Of a DNA stretch of 64,000 nt, positions 44,610 through 55,909 are shown piece after piece; the stretch's first letter is position 1, and the number at the start of each line of letters is the position of its first letter. The notes beneath the pieces were generated by a model. It was not told where the DNA came from. It saw only the letters and a list, made by a program, of their open reading frames with translations, and made no database searches. The position numbers were made by a program, and so were the translations under genes. The stretch is taken from NCBI GenBank assembly GCA_007570785.1, contig ML664175.1:12439441-12503440 (forward strand), in the 5' to 3' direction. This DNA is from Antilocapra americana (taxonomy: Eukaryota; Chordata; Mammalia; Artiodactyla; Antilocapridae).

Positions 44610-45192
44610 ATGTCAAAAAATCAAGACACCTAGAAGAAACCTATAAACATACAACCTACCATGACTGGATCATGAAGAAATAGAAAATCTGAACAGATCA
44701 ATTACTAATAAGGAGATTAAACCAGTAATCCCAAATCTAACAAAATAATTTCCAAAACCAGATGGCTTTACTGGTGAATTTTACCAAATATTTAAGGAAG
44801 AATGAATACCAATCCTTCTCAAACTCTTCTCAAAAATAGAAGAGGAAGGAACACTTCCAAACTCATTTGATAAGGCCAGCATTATGCTAATAAATCCTCA
44901 ACAAAATACTAAAAAGCTGAATTCAATACTATAGGAAAAGAGAATTCCCTGGCAGTCCAGTGGTTAGGACTTGGCGTTTTCACTGTCAGCACCTGGGTTC
45001 AATCCCTGGGAAACTAAGATCTTGCAAGCTGAGGGGAAAAAAAAAAAAGATGAAGAAAAAAAAGAAATAATAATAATACACAAAAAGTTCATATACCATG
45101 ATCAAGTGAGATTTATTCTAGGGATACAAGGATGGTTCAACATCTGCAAAGCAATCAATGTGATACATCACATTAACAGAGTAGAGAAAATA
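44610..45192 (+). mobile_element. L1 ORF2 segment, split by a SINE
   Basis: ORF2 reverse-transcriptase-region sequence: 'aaaaccagatggctttactggtgaattttaccaaatatt' and 'ccagcattatgctaataaa' up to about 44,935. It resumes at 45,080 with 'accatgatcaagtgagatttattctagggatacaagg' and 'caatcaatgtgatacatcacattaacag'. No 3' end is attached. Confidence 0.85.
44942..45075 (+). mobile_element. CHR-type tRNA SINE inside an L1
   Basis: Head 'gaattccctggcagtccagtgg', B-box 'ggttcaatccctggg', and a tail of A with GA interruptions and TAA repeats to about 45,075. Confidence 0.9.
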
Positions 45193-45779
45193 AGTTAGGC
45201 AATGAATTTTCTCCCCATCTGTGTAGTTAAAAATTTTCCATTTAAAAAGAGAAGAGAAAAATCGAAGTGAAAGTGTCACAGGTTAATGGATTTTTTTGTC
45301 GTTGAAATCTGTGCACAAAGTTAAGTTAATCTTACTCAATTCACAGCTTGTTGAGGCATCCAGATAGCACAGTCTGTGGCACACAGAATATGAAAGTGAC
45401 ACCAATATGGGTTATTCTGGGAACCATCATATAATCCAGAAGACATGACTTTCATCCAAGACAAAAAAGTATTTTTGTGTGTGAAGAATGTCTTTCTCCA
45501 CATGGACAATGAAGGGCTGGCCAAAAAGGCAGAATTAGGCAGTGAACAGCATTGTCCCCACCTGTTCCAAACAGTATCGGCCCACCGTTATTTCCAACAG
45601 GCCATCCAATCTAGTCTGGTTTGGCATGATTCACTGTTCTCCAAGTTTGGCCTTAATCGTGAAATGTTTATTTTTCACAAAGCTCCCTTTAACAGAAAAA
45701 ATTTTTTTAGTTTTTCTTTTTGTTATTTTCTGCTTTTGCTTTTTTTCAAAAAAGAAATGCCAATTTAAAAATCATATTG
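45193..45779. other. No gene seen; unassigned sequence
   Basis: A 107-codon plus-strand frame (45,445-45,768) ends in a phenylalanine-rich T-tract and resembles no protein I know. Confidence 0.45.
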
Positions 45780-46096
45780 AGGGACTTCCCCAGTGGTACA
45801 GCGGCTAAGAATCTACCTGCCAAGGCAGGGGACACAGGTTCTATTCCTGATCTGGGAAGACCCCACATGCCTCATAAGCAACTAAAGCCTGTAAGACACA
45901 ATTACCGAGCTCACACTCTAGAGCCTGGGGGCTGCAACTACTGAGCCTGCGGGCTGAGCTGAGCTGTGTGCCCCAATAAGACGAGCCACCGCAATGAGAA
46001 ACCCATGCACCCTGGAGAGTGGCCCCTGCTCGCCACAGCTAGAGAAAGCCCACGCGGCAACAAAGACTCAGCACTGCCAGAAGTAAACTTTAAAAG
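45780..46096 (+). mobile_element. Long-form tRNA SINE
   Basis: Head 'gggacttccccagtggtacagcgg', body with 'tctagagcctgggggctgcaactactgagcc' and 'gccaccgcaatgagaaaccc', tail 'cagaagtaaactttaaaag'. It contains a small GAGCT duplication near 45,955-45,965. Confidence 0.9.
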
Positions 46097-46152
46097 AAGC
46101 ATACTGGGGGCTCCATAATACAAGTTTGAATTCCTTGTCCTTCGGGAGAACA

Positions 46153-46330
46153 GGGCTTCCCTGGTGGCTCAGCAGTCAAGACTCTGCCTGCCCATGTAGG
46201 AGATGAGGGTGTGATCCCTGGTTCAGGAAGATCCCCTGGAGAAGGAAATGGCAACCCACTCCAGCATTTCTGCCTAGGAAATCCCATGTCGCAAAGACTC
46301 AGACACAACTTAATGACTAAACAACAACCA
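46153..46330 (+). mobile_element. Bov-tA SINE with deletion
   Basis: Full head and first body half. The 'gacagaggagcctgg' block is lost, so 'aaatcccatg' joins directly to 'tcgcaaagactcagac'. Confidence 0.9.
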
Positions 46331-46504
46331 CAACTCTGGGAAAACAGCAGCGGACGCGTCAGGAGCAATGGGGGCTTCTGTCATACACAAGAGTTCAGCA
46401 GATCAGCAGGGAAAACTGGGTTTGCACTGAAGCTATTCCTGCCTCAACGTATTCACCTGAAACAAGATAAAAGAAAAGGTGGAAAAGTAGGAAAAGTATC
46501 TGCG

Positions 46505-46930
46505 CCCGGGGCAGTCCTCAGCCACACTAACCCTGAGGGTAGCCATGTGACTTGCTTTGGCCAATGAGACTGTGTCAACCAGGATGCAGGCAGAGGTTAA
46601 AAATGCTTGTGCACTGTGACTCACTTTCTCTCTTGCTGTTCTTGGAAACCTTATGACCATTGCTATGTCAACAAGCCAAGACTAGCCCATTGTGAAAGAG
46701 ACAGGTGGCCAAGACATCTCCACTGCTCCAGCTGAACCCGGGCCGATTACCTGCCATGTGAGTGAGGCCATTCCAGCTGCTCCATCCCCGGTCAAGCCAC
46801 CAACTGACCACGGGGAGCTGATGAGCCAACCTAGCCCAGAACGCCCCAGTCGATATACAAAATCATGAAAAATAATAAACCTTTACTATTTCAACCACCA
46901 CGTTCGGGGTGCTTAATTATATTAAAACTT
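46505..46930 (+). mobile_element. MLT1-like solo LTR
   Basis: Features in order are 'tagccatgtgacttgctttggccaatgagac', 'gtcaagccaccaactgaccacggggagctgatgagcc', 'aaaataataaacctttactatttcaaccacca' (with an AATAAA-type signal) and 'cggggtgcttaattatatt'. This is the layout of a mammalian MaLR/MLT1 LTR. No internal retroviral sequence is attached. Confidence 0.6.
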
Positions 46931-47429
46931 AGCAGACACACTAAGTTGAAAAGGTGAAAAAGAGATGCTTAAGAAAAGCTGAACATCCTGGGACATAATT
47001 CCTAATGAACTTTACATAACTGAGTGGGACTTACTATTGATTTGACGGTATGTCAACTGTCATTAAAACAACCTGATGTAGACCCCAAATTGCCTACTCC
47101 CTAACACTCACCTCAGGACAAAGTTTGCTAAGACTCTGGGAATGATACTGTATGGGCTTTGGAGGTGTATGAACCTCCTAAAATTAAATGAAGAATTCTG
47201 TTTATGTAGGTTTTCTTCTTCTTAATTGTAAAAAGATGTTAACACTATGAGAAATAAAAAAAGTATTTATGCACATATAGTCCAGAATTAATACTATTTT
47301 CTACATTTGCTTTATATTTTAGTAAAGCAAATAAACCATTTCTAATAATGTTAGTTACTCACCTCAGTTCTCTTCTCTCTTCCTTCCCCTCTTCAGCAAC
47401 TTGAATTTGATATCTTTCTAGTTCAATTT
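46931..47429. other. No gene seen; unassigned AT-rich sequence
   Basis: No exon or repeat recognised. Confidence 0.45.
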
Positions 47430-47690
47430 TTTATATTTTTAAAAGTACACATATATGCATATATGAATAGATATCCCCAAACAACATAGATAGCCTTGTT
47501 TTGTGTTCTGAAATTTTTCTTCAATGACTTTACATGTATCTTTCTACAATTTGCTTCTTCACTACATACTACCTTTGTGATATCTATCCATATTGATTCC
47601 CTATTATCAATAAGTCACAGCACATGTGCATTTCTCTACTAATGGACATTTAGATTGCTCCTGTCTTTTTGTTTGGTTGAGTTTTTGTTG
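47430..47690 (-). mobile_element. Old L1 3' fragment
   Basis: 'gatatctatccatattgattccc', 'gcatttctctactaatggacatttagattgctcc' and the TTG-rich tract follow the antisense order of old L1 3' ends. Strongly diverged. Confidence 0.5.
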
Positions 47691-48627
47691 TTGTTGCTCT
47701 TGTTATTACAAACACTGTCAGGGACACATCAATAGTTTCCAACATAGTTTCAGAGGGCCTCAGGACACCCCCAGATGTTAAGAATGTCTGACAATCTGAT
47801 GGGAGAAAGGAGAACTGCCATAATTTGGCAGACATCTGCCATCAGACAGACATTTCTGCATCGAGCACTCAAGTCTTGGAGGTGCTATCTTTATCACACT
47901 CAAAGTAGCTTAATAGATGTGTCTTCATTCAAATCCAAAATTTCGTGTAGCAAAGGTCCATATCTAGTTGAGACACTAAAAACAACCCTAATTTTTTTGT
48001 TGTTGAAAATTTTAGATTCAGACAATACTGTCCAAATCATTCTATTACCAAGTAATATTGTGCTGAATTAAATTACTAAAACTAATAATATGCTATCCTA
48101 TTTATTTGTCATGTATGTAAGGATTCCAGGACTAAATCTCTTGCAGTTATCTTGTTTTCATTATTATTTTTTTTTTTCGGTTAGGAATATAGTTGCTTAT
48201 TTCCCTTATTTTCTACTTTTTAAGTGAGATCAGACACCTTTCCAGTATGACTTTCTTTTACTTTTATGCTTGATCCCAGTGTGGTATCATCTAGTCCTCA
48301 AACATGGTGACATGCAAACATCCACAAACAAGGACATTAAGCAGCTCAGACGTTAAAGTGGATTTAAATCAACCTTGTTTTTCCTCGGGAGTATGTAAAA
48401 TAATGAAGTGTTATACAGATATCTGGACCCAGAAATTTCAAATTCAGAGACAATATATTCAATTGCTTTTGAAAGAGCATAAAGCTAGCAGACCTGGCTC
48501 ATTACATGTTAAGTGGAATGGTCCTGAACAATTCAATTTCCCTCACCACACTTTGGTTTTCTTACTGTCAAATGGCAACAAAAACCATCATTGGTGGAGA
48601 TGAAACCACCGATAGCAAAGTCTTTTG
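47691..48627. other. No gene seen; unassigned sequence
   Basis: Open frames of 98-99 codons (47,775-48,071 and 48,304-48,603, plus strand) show no recognisable domain. A T-run lies at about 48,168-48,177. Confidence 0.45.
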
Positions 48628-48800
48628 TGTGACTTCTCTGGGGGTCCAGTGGCTAAGACCCCCAAAGTCCCAATGCAACAGGACAGGGTTCAATCCTTGG
48701 TCAGGGGACTAGGATCCCAGCCTAGTAAGACTTTCTCCACCAAACCACTGTGTGGGCCCCATATAAGACCCAGCACAACCAAATAAATAATATTTTTAAA
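48628..48800 (+). mobile_element. CHR-type tRNA SINE with foreign insert
   Basis: Head 'gacttctctgggggtccagtgg', B-box 'ggttcaatccttggtcaggg' and tail 'aagacccagcacaaccaaataaataa' are normal. Between 48,721 and about 48,755 the usual 'catgctgcaactaaga'-type sequence is replaced. The replacement, with its SINE-like edge, is the exact reverse complement of 49,700-49,740. Confidence 0.9.
48712..48752. repeat. 41-bp inverted duplication, left copy
   Basis: Every one of the 41 bases is the reverse complement of 49,700-49,740. It starts GGATCCCAGCCTAGTAAGAC. It lies inside the CHR-type SINE. Confidence 0.97.
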
Positions 48801-49699
48801 AAAGAAAATAAAAAGAGTGCCCTTTGTTATCCACTGCTCTATGAGTATCTCAGAAGCAGAGGCAGAGCTTAACTCATCTTTGATTTCCTAGGGTTACCAA
48901 TGTATTTGATAAGGATTCCTACCTATCAAACATGTATGCTAACCTCCTATGCAAATACTGGTCTTCTCTACTTTAGGGTTCAAAGCTCCTTATCTCCAGC
49001 CACTTGGGTCCTCTGACAGAGGAACTCATAGCTGCCAAGCAGGAGTCAGAGGCCTGAGCACCCACTGCTGTCACACATTTAAGTGCCAGCATCACAATCT
49101 CAGGGGAACACAGACAGTAGTACATCAAGAGCACCAAGTATGGAATGTACACCGAGCCAGCCCATCCCAGCTTCAGACTTTAAAACCAAAGAGAACTATA
49201 ATGCAGGTTAGGTTTAAAGCAGGTCAGGAGGCTGAGCCGCCCAGCGTAGACCAGGGCAGGTCTAATGAGGGTAGGGAGGAACAGTCAGCAGTGCATCTGG
49301 AAGACAGGTCTCTGGAGTCAGGACTCAAGTTGGGTAATCAGGCTATTTGGGATTCTCAAGCCACCACCAAAATACAACCAATATGCTTACCAAGGAAAAG
49401 AATTTATAATATAAAATAAATGGGGAAATACAGAACACAAATTGTGTATTTGCCCCACAATTACAACTGCATAAAAATGATGTGCCTTTCGATAGTTTGG
49501 AAAGAAACCCAAAGACATGAAAATCATTACCTTTAGGGTATTGGTATTATGGAGAATTCCTCTAAATTAATTTTTTTATAATCTCTTAAAGTTGATACAG
49601 TAATGAATCAAAAATAAAGAACAATCTTCCATCTCCAAGCAGGTTTTTTGAAGAGTCCCAGAAAGAAAATTACTTGGTCATGCCTAGACTCTAATCCAC
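48801..49699. other. No gene seen; long open frame without homology
   Basis: A 156-codon plus-strand frame (48,949-49,419) is the longest outside the CpG island. It has no domain, signal peptide or membrane segment that I recognise and no good flanking splice signals. Confidence 0.4.
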
Positions 49700-49740
49700 C
49701 ACAGTGGTTTGGTGGAGAAAGTCTTACTAGGCTGGGATCC
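49700..49740. repeat. 41-bp inverted duplication, right copy
   Basis: Exact reverse complement of 48,712-48,752, 947 bases away. It runs directly into MIR-like sequence on its right. Confidence 0.97.
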
Positions 49741-49830
49741 AAAAACCTGGATTCTGGCACCAGATCAGCCAAAACCTAGCCCTGAGATTTTTGAAGCTGT
49801 CTAACCCCTCTAGATCTTTCTGTGAAGCCA
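49736..49830 (-). repeat. Possible MIR fragment
   Basis: 'aaaacctggattctggcaccagatc' and 'tctaacccctctagatctttctg' follow the antisense MIR order, with high divergence. Confidence 0.4.
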
Positions 49831-50969
49831 AGCAAAAGGGTTTAGGATAGACTCTTCCAACTCTCTCCTGGGCTTTCTACAATGTAGAATGTGTTTTACT
49901 TTCTACAATGCAGTGTATGATTATAAAGTCACATGGATGAATTTTTAACAAACACATCAGAACTCAAAACACCCAACACAGTGTGGCCTCCTTCGGAGCA
50001 GTTCTTAAAGTACTGAGGAGGAAGAATCACCTCCTTTCAGGGCCCCAGAGCCTATGTTACATGATACTGCACATCTCCAGGATCAGTTTATTCGCCCTTT
50101 GAGGCAGAATGTAATTTCTGGCAACAGCTAAGAGAGATCAAGATGGGTGATCAGGCTGAACACTAATATTTTAGGTCTTAAAGAAAGTAAAAAATTTTTC
50201 TTAAATGACCATTTGGAAATGCCTTAAACAGTGTTCCCATGGTGGCAACTCAGAAAGGAAAACTGACTTTTCCCAGATGCATAGTGTCTAAGCCTAGGTC
50301 CCTATTTTTAGGGACAATCTGTGTAAGTAGAACCCGCTCATAGTTCTACTTCTCTGAAGTAAGGTTGTCATAAAGATATGTACAAAAATACTTCACTAAG
50401 ATGCCCTAAAACCTTTCATCTCTGCCAAAACAAATTCTGAAGTTGAAATTCAAAACACAAAATTTGCTTACCATTATTACAGAATGTGCTTACAAGGCCA
50501 AGCTGTTTATTTTTAATACTTTTGGCATTTAACCTTTAACCCTTTATTTGTTCTGTAAATATTAAGTCCCAGCATGTTAAAAAAAGTAAAATATTAAAAC
50601 CTGACCATGGAGAAACTCATTTTAATCACATACTGATGAAAATACAAGTTGCTGCATCTCTGTTAAAAAAAATAGTAGATGAGTCGAACTTGGAAAATTA
50701 CTGCTGAACATAATTTCTATATGATCCCTAATGAAGTTCACAATGAAGCTCTGCATTTGTATAGAGGTTTCAAAATATTTCTGCTTTCTGCTTTTTGAAG
50801 CTGATGAAAAGAGCTTTCTCAAGTTCTTACCAAGTAATGAGAGTAGGTCCTCTCCTCATCAGGAAATTCGAGGTACTCTTTAATTTCATCTCACATGAGC
50901 TTGTGAAATTAAGTCAAGGGCAAAAGGTTGTATTCCAAGTTATATTTACAGAAATGCTCATTATCTAGC
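49831..50969. other. No gene seen; unassigned sequence
   Basis: No exon or nameable repeat. A partial repeat of 'tctacaatg' occurs near 49,876-49,911. Confidence 0.45.
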
Positions 50970-50980
50970 CTCAAGGAGAA

Positions 50981-51195
50981 ACCCGGGCTTCCGAGGTGGC
51001 TCAGTGGTAAACAGTCCATCTGCTAAAGCAGGAGATGCGGGTTCCATCCCTGGGTTGGGAAGATCCCCTGGAGGAGGAAGTGGCAAACCGTTCCAGTATT
51101 CTCGCCTGGAGAATCCCATGGACAGAAGAGCCTGGCAGGCTAGTCCATAAGGTTTCAGAGTCAAACAGGACTGAGCATGCACACACACACACACA
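50981..51195 (+). mobile_element. Bov-tA SINE with CA-repeat tail, exact ends
   Basis: Complete head and body. The tail has become a CA microsatellite (51,178-51,195). CTCAAGGAGAA at 50,970-50,980 and 51,196-51,206 is a perfect 11-bp target-site duplication. Confidence 0.95.
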
Positions 51196-51206
51196 CTCAA
51201 GGAGAA

Positions 51207-52080
51207 TCCCTGAAACAGACCTTGAATTCATGAGATCCAACAGGGAAACAAGTGATAAAAGAGGTCCATCAAATAGTATGGAGATGGTAGTTCCTTTCCA
51301 TTGGAGAACGGAGTTGAAGTGTTAAGACCACTTACAGCCTCACAACTCACAGATGTACACAGGTGTTTTTAGCTAGCTCCAAATGGTAGCAGCTGAATGC
51401 AGAACGCCCCTGCCTGATAGCCTAGAGAGTCCACTGGCTGAAAATACCAGGAAACTCCCTCTCTTAGGGGAAATGGAGTGGGAAGGTGCGGATGTGTCAG
51501 TAAAAATCGAATGCCTTTATTGGGAATGTGGCTAAAGTTTAGACATTCCCACTGGTAAGTGAATGAAAGGAAGCATGGTGGTTTGTAAGAACACCGCTTC
51601 GAGATTTACGACAGAGTGGCTGCAAACAGCTGACCTGTTTGGCCTCTCAGCGACCATCAGCACACTTTCAAAAACTAGCAGGTCTGGCATAAAAATCTGG
51701 ATTTTCAGCTTCTCTTGAAAAAGCAGACAATGTGATGTGGTCAATGTAACCACAGCCTGGGATCAAGTAATGATGCCTCTTCCAATGGGCATACATTCTG
51801 TACTTACTCTCCAGAGGCCAGTCTCACCCCATCAAAAACTGTATCCTGGCCTCTGCAGACATTTGAGTTTTCATCCACTGACAAAGCTAAAATCCCCAGC
51901 AAAACCAAGGAGAAAGTGGCTTTCAGCTTCTGCAACAGCCTGCTTCCTCCACTTCTCCATCCCCTCCATCCATGGCCCCACTGAGCAGCCAAACATTTCC
52001 TACTAGGTAGGACCACCCACAGAGGCCTGTAGACAAAGTCCTGCTTTGTCTAACTTGCCCTAACCCTAACCTCCATCAAT
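51207..52080. other. No gene seen; unassigned sequence
   Basis: Overlapping short frames (73-89 codons) on both strands, no recognisable domain. Confidence 0.45.
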
Positions 52081-52091
52081 ACTTTTCTGGG

Positions 52092-52219
52092 GACTTGTCT
52101 GGTGATCCAGTAGTTAAGACTCCACACTTCCACTGCATGAGATGCTGGTTCAATCCCTGGTCAGGGAATGAAGATCCTACATGATGCATGGTGCAGCCAA
52201 AAAAAAACAAAAACAAAAA
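52092..52219 (+). mobile_element. CHR-type tRNA SINE with exact ends
   Basis: Head 'ggacttgtctggtgatccagtag', B-box 'ggttcaatccctggtcaggg', tail 'gtgcagccaaaaaaaaac'. ACTTTTCTGGG at 52,081-52,091 and 52,220-52,230 is the 11-bp target-site duplication. Confidence 0.94.
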
Positions 52220-52230
52220 ACTTTTCTGGG

Positions 52231-53794
52231 CTTCATTCCATTCCTTTCTGTTTTTATTTTGTTTTGTGTTGTATTGGTTTGGCTGGGAGGCTACAAGAAA
52301 TTTGATAAACTAATCAGTGGGAATGGACTAGGTTACCTTCCCAGAAAGCATGTTAGGAATCTATTCCAGACTTTCCAAACGTCAAACATGCCACGCCTTC
52401 ACTCAAAGGAACTTACCTAACTTGTAGTCAGCTTCATCAGATTTCAAGGTTCATTAAGTCTATTCCTATGTATTTTTATGTATAATGTCTGCAATTTATT
52501 CACAAGTAATTTGCAAGCAAGAAGAAGGGAAAGTATCATGAACATATTCAGAAGTGATGGCCAATTCAGATGTACTTAAATATGTCAGTATATCTAAGTC
52601 ACAAAAGCCTTATGAATGAATCATAGCTTCTAGTTCTGAAAAATACAGCAGAGGCACACACATGGGTCTAGTTCATTAGACAATCCAAACTCGTCATCGC
52701 CACAAAAGCAGAACTTCCTTTGTGGCTAATGATAAAGCCAGATTCTACAAAGGTAGTCTTAGATGGGTATTTTGATTAAAGTCAAAGGAGACTGCTGAGC
52801 CCTCTTAACCAATGTATACAAAATTAGAGAGACATGCAGAGATTTTTTGGTGTTTTTCTTCTTTTTCCCCATTCAAGTCACCTAAGAAAAAAAGAACAAA
52901 TTTGCTATTGCCTGGTAATGTTCTTGGTTCTCCAAAGATGGAGAAAAAAGTGTCCCAAAGTGAGGTTTCAGGAGGAAGACATGAGGTAAACTGTAAGCTG
53001 TATACTTCATTCATGAGTCAGAAAATGGCACTCTCCCTTGTGAATCACAACTGAGTGAGCCTTGGGAGGGTCTTGGGTACAGGTGGAGAGCCTTCCTAAT
53101 GTGCTACCAGATTTCTAAGATATCTGAGAAACAGGAAGACCATCCACAGCACAGGTGCCAAGCTCCTGGTCAATTATACTTCTCCCTAACACTGAGCCAC
53201 ACCCACTGGGGGCACTGTCCCTTCTCTTCCTGTTCTAAGCAGCGGAGGGATGCAGCTGGGCAGACAGAAGTGAAACACAAATCAATGCCTCATTTAGCTG
53301 GAAGGGGGTCTTACATAAATAGTAAACATAACTAAAGTTTCTCACTATGGAAGCTGCCTATGCTCAAATTCTAAGGCAACTTCGCAAATCTAGTGCACAG
53401 ACTTGATTTTGCAAGCCAGTGAAGAAATGATTCATTTCATTTTTGCCAAATTATTCTAGATCCAGTAAATGGAGTGACTGATGGATGGCACAGCTCCTAT
53501 TTCAGGACAGCCAGCTGTTTCAACTTTTCCGTCAGGGTATCGTGGCCTCAGCAACCGTATCTGATGCACTGATAGTCTCCTGGCGGCCTACAGTACTGCC
53601 ATCTGTGCTGGTGGCAGGGAACCCATCAATAGGTAAGTCACACCCCATCCTTCAATCGATACCCTACATACTCTGGAAACAACTCTTTCTTAGAACATGT
53701 TTCTTCTGCATCCACTTCACCAACCACCTACTTCAACAGCAATGGACTGAACTGAGTGACCAGGTTCCAAAGTCCCTAGAAAAGGCATCCTACA
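52231..53794. other. No gene seen; unassigned sequence
   Basis: Frames of up to 105 codons (53,485-53,802, plus strand) show no recognisable domain. No repeat identified. Confidence 0.45.
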
Positions 53795-54000
53795 GTAGGT
53801 GACCTGGACAGTAAAGAATGCACCTGCAATGCAGAAGACTGGGTTCGATTCCTGGGTCCGGAAGATCCCCTCAAGAAGGGAATGGTTGGCTGCCCACTCC
53901 AGTATTTCTGCCTGGAGAATTCCACAGACATAGGAGCCTGGCAGGTGGGCTATGGTCCATGGAGTCACAAAGGGTGGGACATGGTTGAGGGACTAACCAC
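53795..54000 (+). mobile_element. Bov-tA SINE
   Basis: The start of the head is degraded ('gtaggtgacctggacagtaaag'). The B-box 'ggttcgattcctgggtccgg' and the body are clear, with a small extra 'ggttggct' insertion. Confidence 0.88.
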
Positions 54001-54849
54001 ATACACAAAGTACTTTTTAGCCTCTACAGCATGAAAAATGAGTCAATTAAGGTAAAGTTAACTTTCTCAAGGTACCAGTCAACTATTTAAATTCAGTAAG
54101 ATTCTTCAAGCTCTTGACATAAAACACATTGATTTTTTTTGGAAATATTTAACCATGGAAAATAATTATAGCAATTCTAAAGTACTAAGGCTCATACTCC
54201 TTAAATTTAAGTAGCCAATTAGGCTGTGGCCCAATTTAGGTATCTCCACCCTAAAACACAGTTTAGGTAAATGGTTCTCTATAAAGGTTCCAAAAATAAT
54301 GAGGGGTGGACTGACTTCTTAAACCCTAAAACTGAAAGGGAAATTTTATTTACAGATACGGTATCCTCTTAGGTAGAAGCAAAGATGACATAATTTTGGA
54401 CTAAGTGGAAAAAAAAAAAAAAGCTTTGGTCAAGGGTCCCCCTTTAAAGATTTTTGTGTGTTTGTTTTTAATCATTCTTTTGAAGAAACACAGCACTGGA
54501 TCAAGTGCTCCTTTTAGTTGTGTGTAAGTTTCTATGTGCCTTTGCTAATTTCCCCCAGCTCCTGCAGGATAGATATTTTTAAATTAGTGCTGCACGGCTT
54601 ATTATTTTTACTTAGCGCCACTTTCACAGTCACTTAAAAAAAAAAAAAAGTAACCAGAAGAGTACCAGCTAAGTCCTAAGTTGGATCAGTTGAAAAGAAA
54701 CAAGTGTGGAAACTATGAAGCCTTGGGGTAGAACTTCCCCCTCCCCTCCGCTGATGGGCTGCCAATCTCTTCAAAACAGAGCCCTTGCTTTTGTGCTTTG
54801 GAAAGAAAAGTACACACCACGCCAAAGCCCAAGGGATGTGGCTAAGGTT
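54001..54849. other. No gene seen; flank of the CpG island
   Basis: AT-rich with A-runs at about 54,409-54,422 and 54,637-54,649. If the minus-strand exon call is right, this is the start of intron 1. Confidence 0.5.
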
Positions 54850-55625
54850 ACGGGGGGCGGGGTAGTCGAGACTGGAGGTTGGGGGGTAGAGGAAAAGTCA
54901 GAAACGAGTCAGAAAAAGAGCCAGCCACTTCTATCAATTTCCCAAGTACCGACGGAAAAAGAACAAAAAACTCGACTTCCTCCCCTGCGAACCATTTGCT
55001 GTACACCCGAAAAGTGCTAGCCACCTCGCACTTGGAGAAAGCGGAGGGTGGTGTTTACTCGGCCTTTTTGGTGCAAAGACCCTCCGGGCCGGCGCGCAGC
55101 AGAGCTCAGGCCGGCGCGGCTCTCGGCTGCCCGAGGCAGCCTCGCCCGCCGCCGCCTGCCCACCGCCAGGTGCTCGCCCTACCTGGCGCCCCGCTGCCTT
55201 TGTGCGGCCGCGTCGCCCCCGCCGGCGCGCGGATGCCTGCCGGACAACCGCGGCGCTGCCGGCGGCCGAGGAGGAGAGGGGGCCGCGGCGCCGGTGCCGC
55301 GGGCGGCCGCTCCTACCTTCCCAGCCCGGAGGAAGCGATGCCCACCCCCTCCCGGGGGACCGTGCCCCTGAACGCGGATCTCCCCGGCTCAAAAAGTTTG
55401 GCGACGCCGAAAGCGACTTGAAAGAAAGTTTTCCTTGGCCCCCCATTCCCTCTTCCCCAGCCCGGGTGGAGGAAAAGCAGCAGGAAATCAGGGCTCGCGA
55501 CGTGCCGACTCCGGCGTCCACCTTCTCCACCCCCGGCCTCGGCAGCGCGCCCAAGGTGGGTGCCCCGCGCCCGGGCTTCCTGCCCCATCCCTGGGTCGTC
55601 CCGGGACGCCGCGCAGCCAACTCAC

Positions 55626-55765
55626 CATGGTGACTCGCACCGCGATCGCGCCTCTGCCGGGTCCGGCTGCCGGGGAGCTAGGGCTGGAACGCAGGCTCCT
55701 GGGCGAACTTCAAAAGTTGGTTCCCTTCGCCAAAAACAGGCTCTCGACAACCCCAGCACTCACAG
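55626..55765 (-). other. Candidate first exon ending in the start codon
   Basis: On the minus strand the sequence GAGTCACCATG ends at 55,626 and is followed directly by GTGAGT (55,625-55,620), the consensus 5' splice site. The ATG (55,628-55,626) has a strong Kozak context (ACC before, G after). A transcript using both would have a first exon of 5' UTR plus only the initiator codon, with a phase-0 intron after it. This layout is known for calmodulin and cofilin/destrin genes, among others. I found no matching second exon in the 55 kb to the left, so intron 1 would be very long, and I cannot identify the gene. The upstream end of the exon is a guess from the CCAAT box at 55,769-55,773. Alternatively the exon is wholly non-coding. 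Confidence 0.5.
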
Positions 55766-55768
55766 GGA

Positions 55769-55773
55769 CCAAT
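55769..55773. promoter_or_regulatory. CCAAT box between the two candidate exons
   Basis: GACCAATGGG on the plus strand, equally ATTGG on the minus strand. It lies between the minus-strand donor exon and the plus-strand donor exon, where a shared bidirectional promoter would place an NF-Y site. Confidence 0.45.
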
Positions 55774-55846
55774 GGGGACCCTGGGGGGACTCCATCCAGG
55801 CGGGATCGGCGGCGGTAGGTGAAGGCGAGCAGGAGGCTGCTTAGCA

Positions 55847-55855
55847 GGCGGGGCG
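55847..55855 (+). promoter_or_regulatory. GC box
   Basis: GGCGGGGCG, an Sp1/KLF-type site. A second one in the opposite orientation (GCCCCGCC) lies at 55,899-55,906. Confidence 0.45.
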
Positions 55856-55879
55856 CATACTGCGGAGGACCCGGGTCCA

Positions 55880-55909
55880 CCCCGACCCGGCGCTCGCCGC
55901 CCCGCCTAG
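55880..55909 (+). other. Candidate plus-strand exon end (divergent transcript)
   Basis: GCCTAG is followed by GTGAGTG at 55,910-55,916, a near-ideal plus-strand 5' splice site. The exon start is unknown and the given left limit is only nominal. If used, it belongs to a divergent transcript, possibly a lncRNA. No coding frame is proposed. Confidence 0.35.

Noticed and set aside
46505..46930. Endogenous retrovirus with coding regions
   Set aside because: Only a solo LTR-like sequence is present. I saw no gag, pol or env similarity beside it.
48949..49419. 156-codon plus-strand frame
   Set aside because: No recognisable domain, no splice signals at its ends, and no CpG island or promoter nearby. 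A frame this long can occur by chance in 64 kb.
54879..55818. Long open frames on both strands in the CpG island (up to 228 codons)
   Set aside because: GC-rich DNA lacks stop codons by composition. The frames are rich in R, G, P and A, overlap one another on both strands, and the longest minus-strand one begins after the candidate splice donor without an ATG.
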